Shown: positions 12,901 through 25,122 of the stretch, piece after piece | Position numbering within the stretch: position 1 is the first letter of the stretch | Layout of the letters: each line of letters opens with the position of its first letter | Assembly (NCBI GenBank): GCA_013396655.1 | Contig: WBMV01006429.1 | Coordinates: forward strand, 875,116 to 939,115 | Origin: Campylorhamphus procurvoides | Taxonomy: Eukaryota > Chordata > Aves > Passeriformes > Dendrocolaptidae | DNA: 64,000 nt | Direction of reading: 5' to 3' | Program-made: the position numbers and the translations under genes | Notes under the pieces: model-generated | Databases searched by the model: none | Seen by the model: the letters and a program-made list of their open reading frames with translations, nothing else | Told to the model about the DNA's origin: nothing

Positions 12901-15900
12901 TGTCAGCACTTCAAAGCCTGGACTGAGATTCGCTGCCCTCTCAGGAGCCTGTTATCTTTGGCATCCCCCAAAATTGAGGAAACAGCAGAGTTTGGCTATT
13001 TTTGCCACTGGCTTTCCAATGTGACATTAACAGCCAGTGTCCACAAACTACATCCTGAAGCTCTTACCCAATCTCATGGAAAGCTTGCTGGAAGAAGGGA
13101 TGAGTAAAGGTTACAACATAGTTGTCTTATTATTACTAGGGACACAACAGCTGTACATCCAAGCTTGATATTTTTACAAGGCAAAGAGCAATCACGCTTT
13201 TCTAAACCTTGGCATGTCTCTAGCTCGCTGTGCAAAAGTTCCAGGGGGCATGAGTCATCTTACAAACCCATAAAAATCTAATTATGGCTAATGAGCGTCC
13301 TTTTGTTTACACTGCATGTAAAAAACTAACTGCTTCTGATAGTCACTGCAGGGGCAAGATTTACCATCAGTCTTGAAATGATTTCTCTCACACCAACAGA
13401 CCTAAACCGGCCCATTTAGGATGGAACAGAATCCTCCACACACACAAAAGGCTTTGCCTTATTTGCCAAAAATCTGATTTCTCTCTTATGCAGCTACTGA
13501 AACATTGTGCACTCTGGAGCTTTTCTTGAATTTAGAAAGAAGTTCCCAAAACCACATAGTTCAACCAAGTTCCAGTTTGCAGGGAAGTGCAAAACACCGA
13601 ATAAGGAGGCTACTGGCAAAGGGGTTTATATTCCTCCCCTTTCCAGAAACAGGTAGATTTTTAATTTTTTTTTAAATAACATTTAAACTAACTTCAAACC
13701 TGTTTGCACAGCTCTTACAAGAAATACCATCCTCCTGCAAGCTTGGTCTAGCTTGAACACAAACAACTCTCAGAGAGAGAGTTTACCAACCCAACAGTTC
13801 CTGGAAAGCTGCACAAGTGCAGATGAAAGTGAGATTTCCACAAAGAATTCCATCAGATCTACGTACTGCTCACAAAACAAGCCCAGTCGCCTCCAAATGC
13901 AGAAAACTTCCAAGGTTAGCCCAGTTCCTCCCATCCCAGTGACAGTTTATTTCAAGGTGCTGCCCAAACCAGTGAGAGATAAACTGGTGCCCTCTCAGGC
14001 CATGCCATGGCATCCCAGCTATTGAAACCACACTATCAGCAAGCATCTCAGCGGGGGCAGAAGGGACAGCCACAATTTATCCCCACAGAAATGTGAGTCT
14101 AAAATAAGCAGCACCAACAAACGCTGCTGTTGTCTGCAGTCACAAATACCAGTTGGGCTAAGGCAAGCCCTTAAACAACAGGCCTGGTTTTATTGCTCCC
14201 AACTCCCACTTATTGAGAAATAAGAACCAGTTCTGTTCTCTTCACTGCTGGGCTGGGAATTCAAATAGTTGCTGCTGTTCAAATTATAATAAAATATCCA
14301 GAATATAATATAAAAATATATAATAGAACACCCAGTGGCTGGATTGTCCCCAGCCCACAAAGCATAAGGCAAAGTTGGTGAAAAACCTGGTCTTTGATGC
14401 AAGAGAAGGGTCTGTACAAGGATATTGGTACATCCAAGGGAAGACTCTCCCAGGTCCCTTCCCAGCTGCCCTCCTGGACCACCACAGAAGCCAACAGAGA
14501 AAACACTCCCCACTCTCTGCCCTTCCTTCCCTCCCCCCAAGCCTGCTGTTCCCAGCCACACACACCTACTCACAGCCATAAGGGCAAGCAACGACCTAAG
14601 AAACCAATGCAAAAAGTTTAATTCCAAGCTGGGAATAAAACATTCCAATGAGATGTGAAAATAAAATAAGCAAACCTAACACCATCTCTGCATGAAAGAA
14701 TAAAGACTTGCAAGGTATTACCAGGGGTTGCAAAAACTCGAGGAAAAATAAGATCCTGAAAAGCAGTATTTCTCTTCCCAAAATATTTTTATAAGGAGGA
14801 AAAAAACCAAACCAAACAGCAAAGATGACCCTATGAGTATTAAACTTCTGGCACTGTACCATGAATGTCTCTGAAGGGTTTCTTAGTGCATCTTAGCAAT
14901 TCATAGAGGAAGTGACCCCCTGGCACGAACACCCAGTTGTCTGGGCTTTGAAGTTGTGGAGGCTTCTTAAGAATGTCTGTATGACACTTACTCTGATGCC
15001 CTTCCTCTGAACAACAGCTTTTGACCTTTCATCCACAGAAAGACTTTCCAACTTCCAGCGCTATCTTACAGGAGACTATTTTCTGTCATTCACTGCAACA
15101 TTACCATTTCTAAGGCTTCAAAAGGGGAAGGAAAGCACCAATTCATCAGCCTTTTACTACTCTTCCAGCCTTACGTGTTGATTGTGGTTGATACCCGGTT
15201 GTTTATAAAACAAAAATAGACTTGTAGGTCAGACACAAAATATCTGAGTGCCCTGAAGGAAATAAATCACTGGAGAATTATGTTTTCCTTTTGTTTTTCA
15301 GCTGTCAGTTTTGAAGAGTCTTGCAAGGTTCAAATGACCCCATAAAGCCAAGTTTGCCTTTACAAGACTTTGTACTTAACTTAGGCACCAACTCTGTCCT
15401 TCAGGACCAGTTTAACAGTTTCAAGAGATTCTACATAAAAACAAATGAGGAATTCAGTCTTGTAACTGCACTAACATCCAGTTACAACCAAAAGAGCCCA
15501 AAACATTCATTGTTATCCAAGGTAACAATCCTAATAAGAGCAGGCTCACAAGCAAACTGGTGCTGCTTGCAAAATACCAGAAGACACACAGAGAAGTTTC
15601 CATAACATCAGTAGTATTTGGTAGGATTTGAACCTCTGCTAAGCATCCAGTGGAAGCAAAATAACAGCCTGCCTTCCAAGTGGTGACTAAAGCAGTAGAT
15701 GATTCAAGAAGTAGAATGGCAGGTTGTGTAATGCAAGATTTAACACGCTCTTCCTCTTTTGCCAAACTGTCATGACTATTGAAGACTCATTTCCAGCAGA
15801 GGTTCCCTTGCCCTACATTAGGATTAAGAACAGATTGTGAGTGGGGTCTGCTTTGGTGTGTTCTGGTTTAGGCTTTATGGCACAGGTTGCTCAAAAGCAA

Positions 15901-18900
15901 GGAAAGCTCACTTGCAACTCACTCGGTAATTGCAAGTCCAGGTGAGTGGTGAATTTAAGCACTAATTACCACTTTTCACACCAGTGACACCAGTTAGGGT
16001 CTTCACATGCCTTTGTGGAAGTGGCACTCCCACGATGGAGCATTTATGTGACTTTTTCTCTTTTTAACCCTCAGACAGCAATGGATTCACAAACAGTTAT
16101 TATAACCGACACCACGCTCTCGATCACACACTGAGACCCAAACCCAGCCCCACATCCCAGCCACAGGACCCTGCCACTGCTCCACGTTCCCAAATCCCCT
16201 TCCCAAGGAATGGGAGCTTGGCTGTTTACTGTTAAAAGGAAATAGAGAAAATTCCCCATTTGTCCTTGTCAGTCAGAGACATTATGCCCCAAAAACCGGA
16301 GTGCACACATGTGGGAATGACCTGCCTGGTTTTCCAGCCAGACCAGAAATGAACTTCTGTCCCCAAGGAATTCAGAAGTAGAAAGTTACTGGCAGCAAAC
16401 CCTTATTTTCAGGGGATCCACCACTGTTCTTTCTTTTGAAAAACTCCCATTGCTTTCTACTACTGAGTTTAAAGAGGGAAAACCTTCCAAACCCAAGGAA
16501 ATAGCCCATTTGAATGAAGAACCCTATAAAAGAACAATAATTTGGAGTTTGCAACTGCTCAGTTTAAAAGGAGCACTGAAGAGATGGAAAGAGGCAGCTA
16601 GAAAGTCATCTGGAGAGATCATTTTATCTGCTGTCAGCACAGAACTTCCTTCCTGCGTGGCTGAAGTTTATCATCTCAGTGTGGAAGTTGCTCTGTTTCT
16701 CACAGTGGCTGATACTTTCAAAATCAATGTGAGCATCCCTTCGGTGTTTAGTGCTGAGCCAAGAGGCTGCACAGATCTCCACAGCCTCAGTGCATCACTG
16801 TCGAGGCTCCAGTTTCACCCATCTGATTTCTCAAGTCTCCAGATGCTTTTCAGAGCTCGGGTCTCATTTCACACGCTGTGCCTCTACATAACAGCCATTG
16901 CACTTTTAATAACTTGGGGTTCGGGAATGTGTGTGTGTAACTCAGTAGCCCTGATGATTTGCACCATCAGGAACTGTTTGGAAAGATCAAAGTTTCACCC
17001 TTTTCTTTTAACCAGTAACACCTTCCCTTTTCCCCTCCAGCACAAGCTTTGGTTGTTCTTTAAAGGAGCATTATCTTCTTCAGTATTTAACACTAAATAA
17101 TCTGTGTGCATGGGTTTAAACCTTATTACAAAGCAAAAACCATTTCACATTTCTCCCAGAGACACCATTAAAGCTTTTAAGTGGGACTAGACACACCATG
17201 GTGGAGTACACAGATATTTGAAACGCAGGAAAGAAGAAAACACAACAGCCCAGGGGTTTATGCTGAGACTTAAATATGGAATTTATTAATGTGTTTGTGC
17301 AGCAGATGCAATACCCCAGTGTCATTTTCAAAGAAGGCAGATTTTTGTTCTTGGAAAGGGGTATGTTAAGAGCAGTATTAAAGCACAGATTAAAATAAGC
17401 TATTTCTTCTTTTGAGAGTTCAAACCATAGCCAAGGAGAGTGCTAAGCTTTATTTCCCTCACTAGCAAAACCAGTGGCTCAAAGCAGAGCGAAAATCCTC
17501 CCTGCAGAACTCCTGAGCAGCAGGGCTATGAATTTACTGCTTGGGAGAGCTAATTCCTACAGCTGCTTCCCAACAGCTCCTTATTTCTGCTACACCAAAA
17601 CCACCTGGCTGAGGAAGGAGAGCCCTGGGAAACCTGCTTGTAGATGTCAGTCTGGATTTACTCTGCTCAGCACATAAGGTGTACCAGAGATGTGCAGCCA
17701 AAGCTCTGATTGTGCTCCAACCAAAGAAATCCTTATTTTTCCCTCTTGGGCCATGCCTACACATCCTTGTATCTGGCCAGGAACTGGTGTTAAGACCCAC
17801 ACAAAAGGTCTGACCAGGCCAATATGAACAGCCCCTCACCTCCTGGGTGCACCCAACACAATACGCTGCAGCAGGAGCGTGTTGCTCACATCACAAACCC
17901 TCTCCTCCTTCCTTCTCAGGACAGATCTAGGCCATGGCTTCCATACTTCAAGCAGCAAATTTTTTGCACCACCATCCCCAGCAGTGGAGAAAACACCCCA
18001 AGTTCATGAAAACCAAGGAATGTCCCCAGGCTGAAGTCCCTGTGTTTTCACATCCCATCCCTCCCTCAGCATCACCTTTTCTTGCAGGATAAACGACTCT
18101 GTGTTTGTACCAGGCAAGATTAACTTATGCAGATGTAGCTGTGCAGCTGCCATAAATCAAAATGAGAGAAGAATATCTTAAGCATAATCTCTGTTTATCC
18201 AATCTTTTCTGCCCATGTCTAATTTCTTCTTCACTCCAGAGCCCTTGTGCAGTTTCCCATCAGCTTTGGCCGGTCCCTCTGCCAGCCACAGCCCCATCTG
18301 ACTGCCCTGCCCACAGAGGGAATACCACACCCCACGAGTGACTTCAGTGCAGGGCTCTGAGTGAGCACACTTGTCATCAGCCTCCTCAGACATCTGAGGG
18401 GTCATCGTGGTCGCCTTTCATGGCACATTCACACATCAACGACCTGGTGCTGGTACACCAGAGAGGAACACACAATGGCTCTTGTGTGCACCCAGCAGGT
18501 TTTATCAACCAACCAAGCCTAATCCCTGTGCAAACACTGGCTGCTGACGTGTTCTGCTGGCTCTGAGATGTCTGTGGGCTGTTGGCTGGGCTGTTCTGCA
18601 CAGCTCTGCCTCCCGGAGCACACAGGGGGTGCCAGTGCTGGTGCTCGGTGGCAGAATGGGCAGACACAGCTGGGATTATGCACCTCACCAGGGCTCACAG
18701 CATTTTGGGCAGGAAACATGATGGAGAGGTGCTTCCCTGCCTCTTGCAAGTATCCCACAACACTCTCTAATTTAGCTGGAGAAACCACTCAGCATGGGCT
18801 GGATGTTTTATCTGAATGTTGCAAGTCTGCTGGTGAGACTCTCCCCACACTTTGGTGCCAAACACAAACCCAGAACCAGCAATAAACCCCCTGCTAAAGC

Positions 18901-20319
18901 ACACTGTAAAAGATGCCTATAAACCCCACAAATACCTGCTATGATTCATGTGCTCACAAATAAAACAGCGAATGTCATAGGCACAAATTGGTTACTTGCA
19001 CCTCCAAGACAAATTTAACATCCTCTGGAGTAGAGTTTCTGGACAACAAGTTCACTAAAAGTCTATTACACTGTTGTAATATTTAGCAGGAATATGATTA
19101 TATTTTATGCCAGCTGCTTTAAGTCAAAGTCTCTTCAGAGGAAGAACAGCTCAAGTAGTGCTGGTTTCCTCATCCCAGTTATTAACAGCTCGCCTTGACT
19201 ATTTAGTATTACATCTAGGATTCCAAGGTAGATAAAAGCTCTACCAAGTCCATCACAGACCTGTTCTACATCTCTCGAGTCACAAAACTGTCATGCAGAA
19301 GTAAGGGAGAGAAAAAAAATCACTCTTCTTTAAACAGAGAATTTACTTTAGGTGGTTTCTGGTGAATTATGCCAAGCAGGCCCACAGCTGGGACATTTTC
19401 CACACACATCTATCTTCCTAGCTTTCAGGAGGCAACGTGCTGTCACAGCTTGGCAGGGCTTCAGGCTGAACCCAAGCCAGGCTGGAGCTGTTATTGTTGG
19501 GCTTCTGAGCCTGCAGGAAACACTAACAAATGACACCATTTTCAACTCATTTGGGGAAAAAGGCCTGACTTCCCTGCCTTCCTCCTTGTGCAGAACCAGC
19601 AGGGCTGAGGATGAGGCAATTTCTTTCTCTATGAAGACATTTCACCCAAAGGTCCTTCCCCTGCTTTTGGAAAGACCATGTAGTAGAGTCAGAGACAGCC
19701 ATGAATGAACACCGTGCACCTCAGTAGGCCGTGAAACAATCTCTGCACTTCACAGAAAGCAGACAAAGTGACAACTCATCAAGCTTCAATCACACTGGGT
19801 TTGAGGTACAAACCCAACCCAAATGCCCTTGGCTCCTCTAGCCCAGAGCTGCTGTCCTTTCTCCATCAGGCAGCACAGCTCTGCCAGCAGTGGTGCATAT
19901 CTCATTACTGACTGTCAGTGGGACACGAGCAGCAGGAAACAAACCCACAGGTAACTCCTGGCAGGGGAGATGTGGAGAGTCCACAAAAACTGAGACCAGA
20001 GCTGGACTGTTCACTGAAGGAGGAAAGAGTTCACCATTCCCTTTTCCATCCCAAACTGCATGAATCTCACTTGAAGAAAATGACATCCAACCTGCAAGCT
20101 TCTCCCCTGAGGCAATAGGTGAATAATTGCCAATTAACTATGCTTTGAAATCTTTGTTTTCCAGCAAAGGAGTCTGGTTTTCCACCCTGTGTGTGCAAGT
20201 ACACACAATAAGAACCAGACCCATCCTGGGTGGTATGGAGACAGTAAACTCATCAGGAACAGTGTACTCTACCATATGAGACATCGTTTTATTTGATGCC
20301 AAAGAGGAAAAGGGGGTGG
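9961..20319. other. Unique non-coding sequence
   Basis: No gene is supported. The longest open frame of the window (216 codons, plus strand, 16450-17100) lies here, but its translation resembles no family I know and its codon pattern is unremarkable. An AT-rich tract of mostly TATAA-type steps occupies 14281-14328. An acceptor-like sequence, a long T-rich tract ending in CAG, ends at 15301, but no open exon follows it. Nothing resembling a transposon is visible. Confidence 0.6.
13251..13310. promoter_or_regulatory. Candidate regulatory motif cluster (weak)
   Basis: Within about 60 bp there is a perfect AP-1/MAF-type TGAGTCAT (13251-13258), a homeodomain-like TCTAATTATGG (centred near 13281), a TAATGAG core, and TTGTTTAC (13303-13310), which matches the forkhead consensus. 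The combination is suggestive of an enhancer, but each motif alone is common. Confidence 0.2.
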
Positions 20320-20364
20320 GAAGGAGGAAGGAGGATATGTAGAGCATTTTCTCCCTCCTCCTTC
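20320..20364. repeat. Purine/pyrimidine inverted repeat
   Basis: The purine arm GAAGGAGGAAGGAG (20320-20333) pairs with CTCCCTCCTCCTTC (20351-20364) at 13 of 14 positions across a 17-nt loop. Adjacent homopurine and homopyrimidine tracts can form hairpins or triplex-type structures, but whether this one does is unknown. Confidence 0.75.
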
Positions 20365-20724
20365 TGCCCAGGCACGACCAATTTTTGTAAACTCACAGTG
20401 GAGCCTGTTTCTACCCAAAGGGCACTCATGCAGCTCTTGGACACATGTTCTATGTCTCAGCAAAACATCAGCAGAAACAACTCACAGCGAATGCAACGGC
20501 CTGTCCTCCTGAAAATTCTGTTAGGAACATTATTGAAAGGGTTAAAAGTGATCAGTAAGGATCTTATAAGACGCTCTACAGCACTTGAAAAGAAAGGACT
20601 ATAAAATATGTACTAACCCAATATTATAAAGTTACGTTCACACCGAGGAACTAAATCACCAGAGCCAAAAAGGAGTGAGCAATTTTGTTCTCACTGTAAT
20701 TCCACTGTAACATGTTTTATAACC

Positions 20725-20742
20725 ATTTGACTGACGTCAAAT
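20725..20742. promoter_or_regulatory. Full CRE inside an 18-bp dyad
   Basis: TGACGTCA (20732-20739) is the full palindromic cAMP-response element bound by CREB/ATF-family bZIP factors. It is embedded in a larger dyad in which ATTTGAC (20725-20731) is exactly complementary to GTCAAAT (20736-20742). It contains a CpG, which is scarce in this AT-rich stretch, so intact retention is mildly suggestive of constraint. No promoter or transcript start is visible nearby, so it would have to be a distal site if functional. Confidence 0.35.
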
Positions 20743-22883
20743 TCAATAACACATCATTAATAGGATTTTTGTTCACTTTATACTCAGATGTTTTTCCTGT
20801 TTTAAATCCCTCCTTATAAATATCAAATTAGATTTTTTACAAGGAGATTTATCAATGTTTAAAAGAAAATATGAACATAGCTGATGCTTGAATGGATACA
20901 CCATAAAAGTGCCACAGGATGCATTTCTATCACAAACAAGATGCAAGTTAACACATCACCCTTAGCCCTGTGCTAAGGTTATTGCCAGGTAAGGCCAACT
21001 CTATCAGTCCAAGCAACTTCTTCAAAGGGAGGAGGAAATTAGAGAAGCAGCAACTCCACAAGGAAAACGTGAATAAAAACATCTATACATTAGACACGCA
21101 ACCACAATACTGTTTTGATAGCCAAGAAAAAAAAAAAGAGACAACTAAGAGGTGAGTAAAGGAAACCTGACCATGGACAGTCACAAGAAGGACAACTGAT
21201 CCTGTGCATGCTGCTACCTGATCCCTTGGAGAATGGAAAAGGTAAAGTTTAGGTTGACAGTGAGGAGAAACATCCCATCAGGAAGATGAATGAGCTCACA
21301 GCATAAGCTCCCATGGGCACAAACAGCAAAGCAGCTTCTTGCTGCTTTCAAAATCACCTAAAAGGTTTTGGGGAAGGCACAAACCTGCACAGGAGAAGCC
21401 AGAAGAGAGGCAGGACTAGGGGGAGCAAGGAGATTTACTACTACACCCCACCATCAGCTTTGTTAACACCACGGCAGGACCAAGACTCAGCTCTGTGAAA
21501 CCTCTCAAGCTGAGATGAACCCCAGCAGGAAACGTGGGCAGGTTGCCCTGCAGCCCCCAGCACAGCACAGGGATGCTGGGTGGGGTCTGTCCTCACACAG
21601 ACACTGGGAGAGGGGCAGCAGGGGAGGCACAGAGCTAAGGAACAGCAATAGGCACTATGCATTCTACCTCCAGGTGATTGGTAGGGGGCCAGAACACGGG
21701 CAGAACACGTTGGAAACAACTATAACTTGTTACTATTCAATAGAGATTGAAGTCCATGTTAATGCTGGCCTGGCCCTGAGCCCACTGCCAGGGAGGAGCT
21801 GTCCATCAGTAGGGCCAACACACCAAGTGGTAGGAGACACAGAGGAAGGCAAACCCTGGGGAAAAGGCAGTTTTATAACTGCAGCAAACATCGTTGTTAC
21901 GGGGTTAAAAGAATATTAAAAAAAGTTTTAAAATGTTGGGTTTGTGTGTTTGTGGCAGGAAGGGGTGCCTGGGAGTGGGAGCCCCACCAAAATGAAGGCT
22001 GCAGCTCAAGCTGGAACAGGCAGCAGTGACTCTGGCACACACCAAACCACGACTGTCTCACCCCAGAGCAGCACCATCTCCAGTCAGTCCCATGGGAATG
22101 GAGAGCACATGATTTCTGGGCCATTGACAGAGACGTGCCACTGACTAAACAGCAGGAATACCCACCCAAACACGCCAGCACCAGGAAGGCAAGGGGGGAG
22201 AACAGCTGGGCCACATGTGACTTGTGCTAATTTTTTTCACTTGGAGCCTGTCCCACCAGTCACTCCAGCACGAAACAGGGATGGAGCAGCAGGAGCCCCA
22301 GCAGCAGATCAGCCACCCCAGCACCAAGCACTGAGGTGCTTGTGAGTGCTGATGAGGGTGGCTTGGCCATAACTCTTCACTACATAAACACCCCAAATGA
22401 GAAGAGCCAGGGGAGGAAACACTAATAAAACCTCAAGAGCTTGCTGTTGCATTAGCGTAGGTGTGACTGCAAAGGGACTATGCAGACACTGGGGGAGAAG
22501 AGACAGCAATGCCTCAGCCCCAAAACTCATCTTGGCAGTCCCCTCCTCTCAGCAAACTTCCCCCAACTCAAACAAATGAAAACTAAACTTGGACTCTCAA
22601 ATGACTAATTTTAGTTTTGGATTTGTTCCTCTTTTTATTCCCTCCCCTAAAAAAAAGGTAAAGGAATAAGGCTGTAAGGTATAATGAAAGCAGGATGTGA
22701 AAGCAATAAAGCAACTGCAGAGCAACCTTAACACCCTTGTGTAGCTGGTCCCAGTTATGGGAACTGGGCAAGACACACAGCACGGCTCAGCTCTGCCTTT
22801 GCCACACAGCACCAGAGACAGGCACGGAACTGCTGCACCCAAAGGCCCCAGCCTGCCATGTGCTAGGGGAAAGCATAACACAG
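20743..22883. other. Unique non-coding sequence
   Basis: AT-rich to about 21.1 kb, then GC-richer to 22.6 kb. No gene, transposon or long repeat is recognisable. Open frames occur on both strands in the GC-richer part without any familiar domain. Confidence 0.6.
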
Positions 22884-23218
22884 ACAGGTTGGGAGAGCTG
22901 GGGGTGTTCAGTCTGGAGAAGGGAAGGCTCCAAGGAAACCTTAGAGTCCCTTTGAGTGCCTAAAGGGGAGTCAGGAGAGCTGGAGAGGGACTTGAGACAA
23001 GGGATGGAGGAACAGGGCACAGGGAATGGCTTCCCAGTGCCAGAGAGCAGGGTTAGATGGGATACTGGGAAGAAATTCCTCCCTGAGAGGGTTGGCAGGC
23101 CCTGGCACAGGTTGCCTAGAGAAGCTGTGGCTGCCCCATCCCTTAGAAGCATCTAAGGCCAGGGTTAAAATTACACGATCTTTGAGGTACCTTCCAGCCT
23201 AAAACATCCTGTGATTCT
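22884..23218 (+). mobile_element. CR1 LINE, 3'-terminal fragment
   Basis: CR1 is the dominant non-LTR retrotransposon of birds, and most copies are 5'-truncated as here. The fragment begins in the region normally reading GTTCAGCCTGGAGAAG (here GTTCAGTCTGGAGAAG) and ends in the CR1 tail form CCTGTGATTCT. A degraded ORF2 C-terminus is readable, including TGNGF and WHRLPREAVAAPSL, the latter encoded at about 23100-23145. Compared with the usual 3' end it lacks the stretch between AAGGCCAGG and GATCTTT, an internal deletion of roughly 70 bp. The orientation is plus because the tail lies at the right end. The copy is dead: it has no reverse-transcriptase core or 5' end. Confidence 0.9.
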
Positions 23219-25024
23219 CTTTGTGTGTGTTGGGTCTGTGGATCTCATTTTCAGAGCTGCAGCAGGAAGCTGACAGTGCCATGGCACAGCCTCCTGCTCC
23301 ATGCCTTGGAGAGGCTCAACCAGACAGCAGCGTGTCTGTGCTTTCAGGCAACATGGGAACATTTCCAAAAGGAAAACCACAAAAAGCATGCCTCTTAACA
23401 CAGGATACCCCAGTGCTAACAATAAGCTTTTAGCAATTAAAAAAACAAAAAGGCAGCTCCCAAATCTCCCAAGCAAGAGTCAGCTCTGCACTCAGATGGT
23501 GTTTGCGAGGTAAACGTGCTAATTTAGGTACAGCAGGTAAGGAAAAGTTCATCCCTTGGGTCATTGCCTTTGACAGTGCAGGCAGTATTTCACGTACCAT
23601 GTGAAACATGAGCAGATTGTGCTTTGAGGAAATCAGATTTAGTAATTATAAATGCAATATTCCAACAGCACTGAGATTCAGCTGGATTCCTTTCTCTGCA
23701 TTTCCAAACAAGGTGGGAATTATTGACTTATTAGGGTGAAGGACACCTGTGCATTTGAACAAATTCAACACAGTTCTAGCAGTGACTACCAGGACCACAG
23801 CCTAGAAGAGCCTGTGATCATTTGATAACCAAAATAAGCCATCAATTCACCACATGGCCCAGGGCAGATTGCGGTGAGCTCCCCTGTGCCTTTGTCAGCT
23901 CAGCTGAAAATCCAAGTAAAAACAAGCTGAAAACCAGATGCTACTTCTCAACTGGCTCCTCCTGGGTAAATGGAGTGTAAGACCCTCATTCACAGCTGAG
24001 CATCAGCCCCAGCTGAGCACTGACATCCACGAGCAGAACCGGTCCAGGAGCCCACCCCAACAAGCCCTCTCTGCCTTTCAAAATACATCCCTTGGTCCTT
24101 CTCATGGCAGTCAGTCTGAGGTTTTCAGATGCTTTTTGTCTAGCAAACAAGCACTTGGCCACATCCAGCCTTGGTTACTGTATGTGGTAAGAGGGCTGCT
24201 GCGACTACCCCAGCGTGCAAGACAAGAAGCACTTCCTTGGGTGGCAGCACTGATGGCACCCGGTCAGGCCTGGCCCAGACTCAGCAGGGCCTTTTCCACA
24301 CGTTATTTTGGGTAACCAAGTCAGTTCCCAGCACGCAGAGCAGCAGACACTGCTTCTGCCGGTGTTGCTGCTGGGAGCTGCACTGGGGGGATGACAGCTC
24401 AAAACAACTCCCTCCTCCAGCAGGGTAACCAAGAGCAGACCTTGGCTCCCGCTTCTTCACGCTCCTCTCTAGCTCTGCATCCCAAAATAGAGCTAGGGAT
24501 GTGTTTCGAAGTTCTGAGGTTTTCGGTGGTGGTGTCTTTTAAACCTCCAGTCTCCAAGTCTATTTGCAAAACCACAGCCCAAACACAAGCCATTCCACAG
24601 CCGTGATACTTTGTGGCGAGATTAAAAAAATTTGGAAGGACCTCTTGGTAAAGTACGCACAGAGTATTCCAAAGCCACGTGTAACTGCGTTATGCAGTAA
24701 ATCAAAGTGACTTCAGCATTTAAGCAGCACAGTATTCCAGAGAAGAGGCTGAGGGTTTTTTTTTTTAAACATTTGCCACATTACAGAACTTACAGTTGTC
24801 CCAGACATGAAACGTGGGCTGGGCTCACGCAAGGGGCTCTGCAGAGCCGGGATGGGGCCAGAGCATCTCCCAGCTGGTTCTCGAGGACAGCGGGGTTCGC
24901 TCACGTGATGGAGCACATGGAGCTGGGGCTCTGGCCAACACTCCCCTACCTGCACCTGCACTCCACCTTTCTCAGACCTTTGGCACTAAATCAGCAGCAG
25001 AAATAATGTTTTTAGTTTCTGGAA
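23219..25024. other. Unique non-coding sequence
   Basis: No gene or transposon is recognised. There are two CACGTG E-boxes (24676-24681, 24902-24907) and a T run near 24758. Otherwise I see nothing specific. Confidence 0.6.
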
Positions 25025-25044
25025 AGGTGTTCATTACAACACCT
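25025..25044. repeat. Small perfect hairpin beside the larger one
   Basis: AGGTGTT (25025-25031) is exactly complementary to AACACCT (25038-25044) across the 6-nt loop CATTAC. It ends three bases before the left arm of the large inverted repeat that follows, so the two together form a compact double-hairpin region. Confidence 0.75.
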
Positions 25045-25047
25045 GTA

Positions 25048-25122
25048 TTTTTAATGTATATATATGGATGCAACTTATCTGCACACACACACAGATAAAT
25101 TGCATCCTATATATATTAAAAA
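25048..25122. repeat. Long hairpin: about 30-bp stem with CA-repeat loop
   Basis: The left arm (25048-25081) and right arm (25092-25122) pair across a 10-nt loop of five CA units (25082-25091). From the loop outward: 16 positions with one mismatch (C at 25074 against A at 25099), 7 pairs inside a TA-rich stretch with a 3-nt bulge on the left arm, then 8 perfect pairs ending in a T5/A5 clamp, about 30 pairs in total. The unique inner part (GGATGCAA on the left, TTGCATCC on the right) shows this is not merely two microsatellites pairing. The mismatch is explained by one C/T transition and the bulge by TA slippage, so the arms were probably perfectly complementary when formed. Size and shape resemble a microRNA precursor, but a palindromic mobile-element remnant or a fold-back template-switch event fits equally well. 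Confidence 0.85.

Noticed and set aside
15283..15301. Strong 3' splice-site-like tract ending in CAG
   Set aside because: All three frames close within about 15 codons downstream and no convincing donor is present.
16450..17100. Longest open frame in the window, 216 codons, plus strand
   Set aside because: The translation shows no recognisable domain or family. By a rough estimate from stop-codon frequency, a frame of around 200 codons is expected on the order of once by chance among six frames of 64 kb, more with GC-rich patches. A TATAAAAG word at 16525-16532 lies inside the frame and is also within chance expectation.
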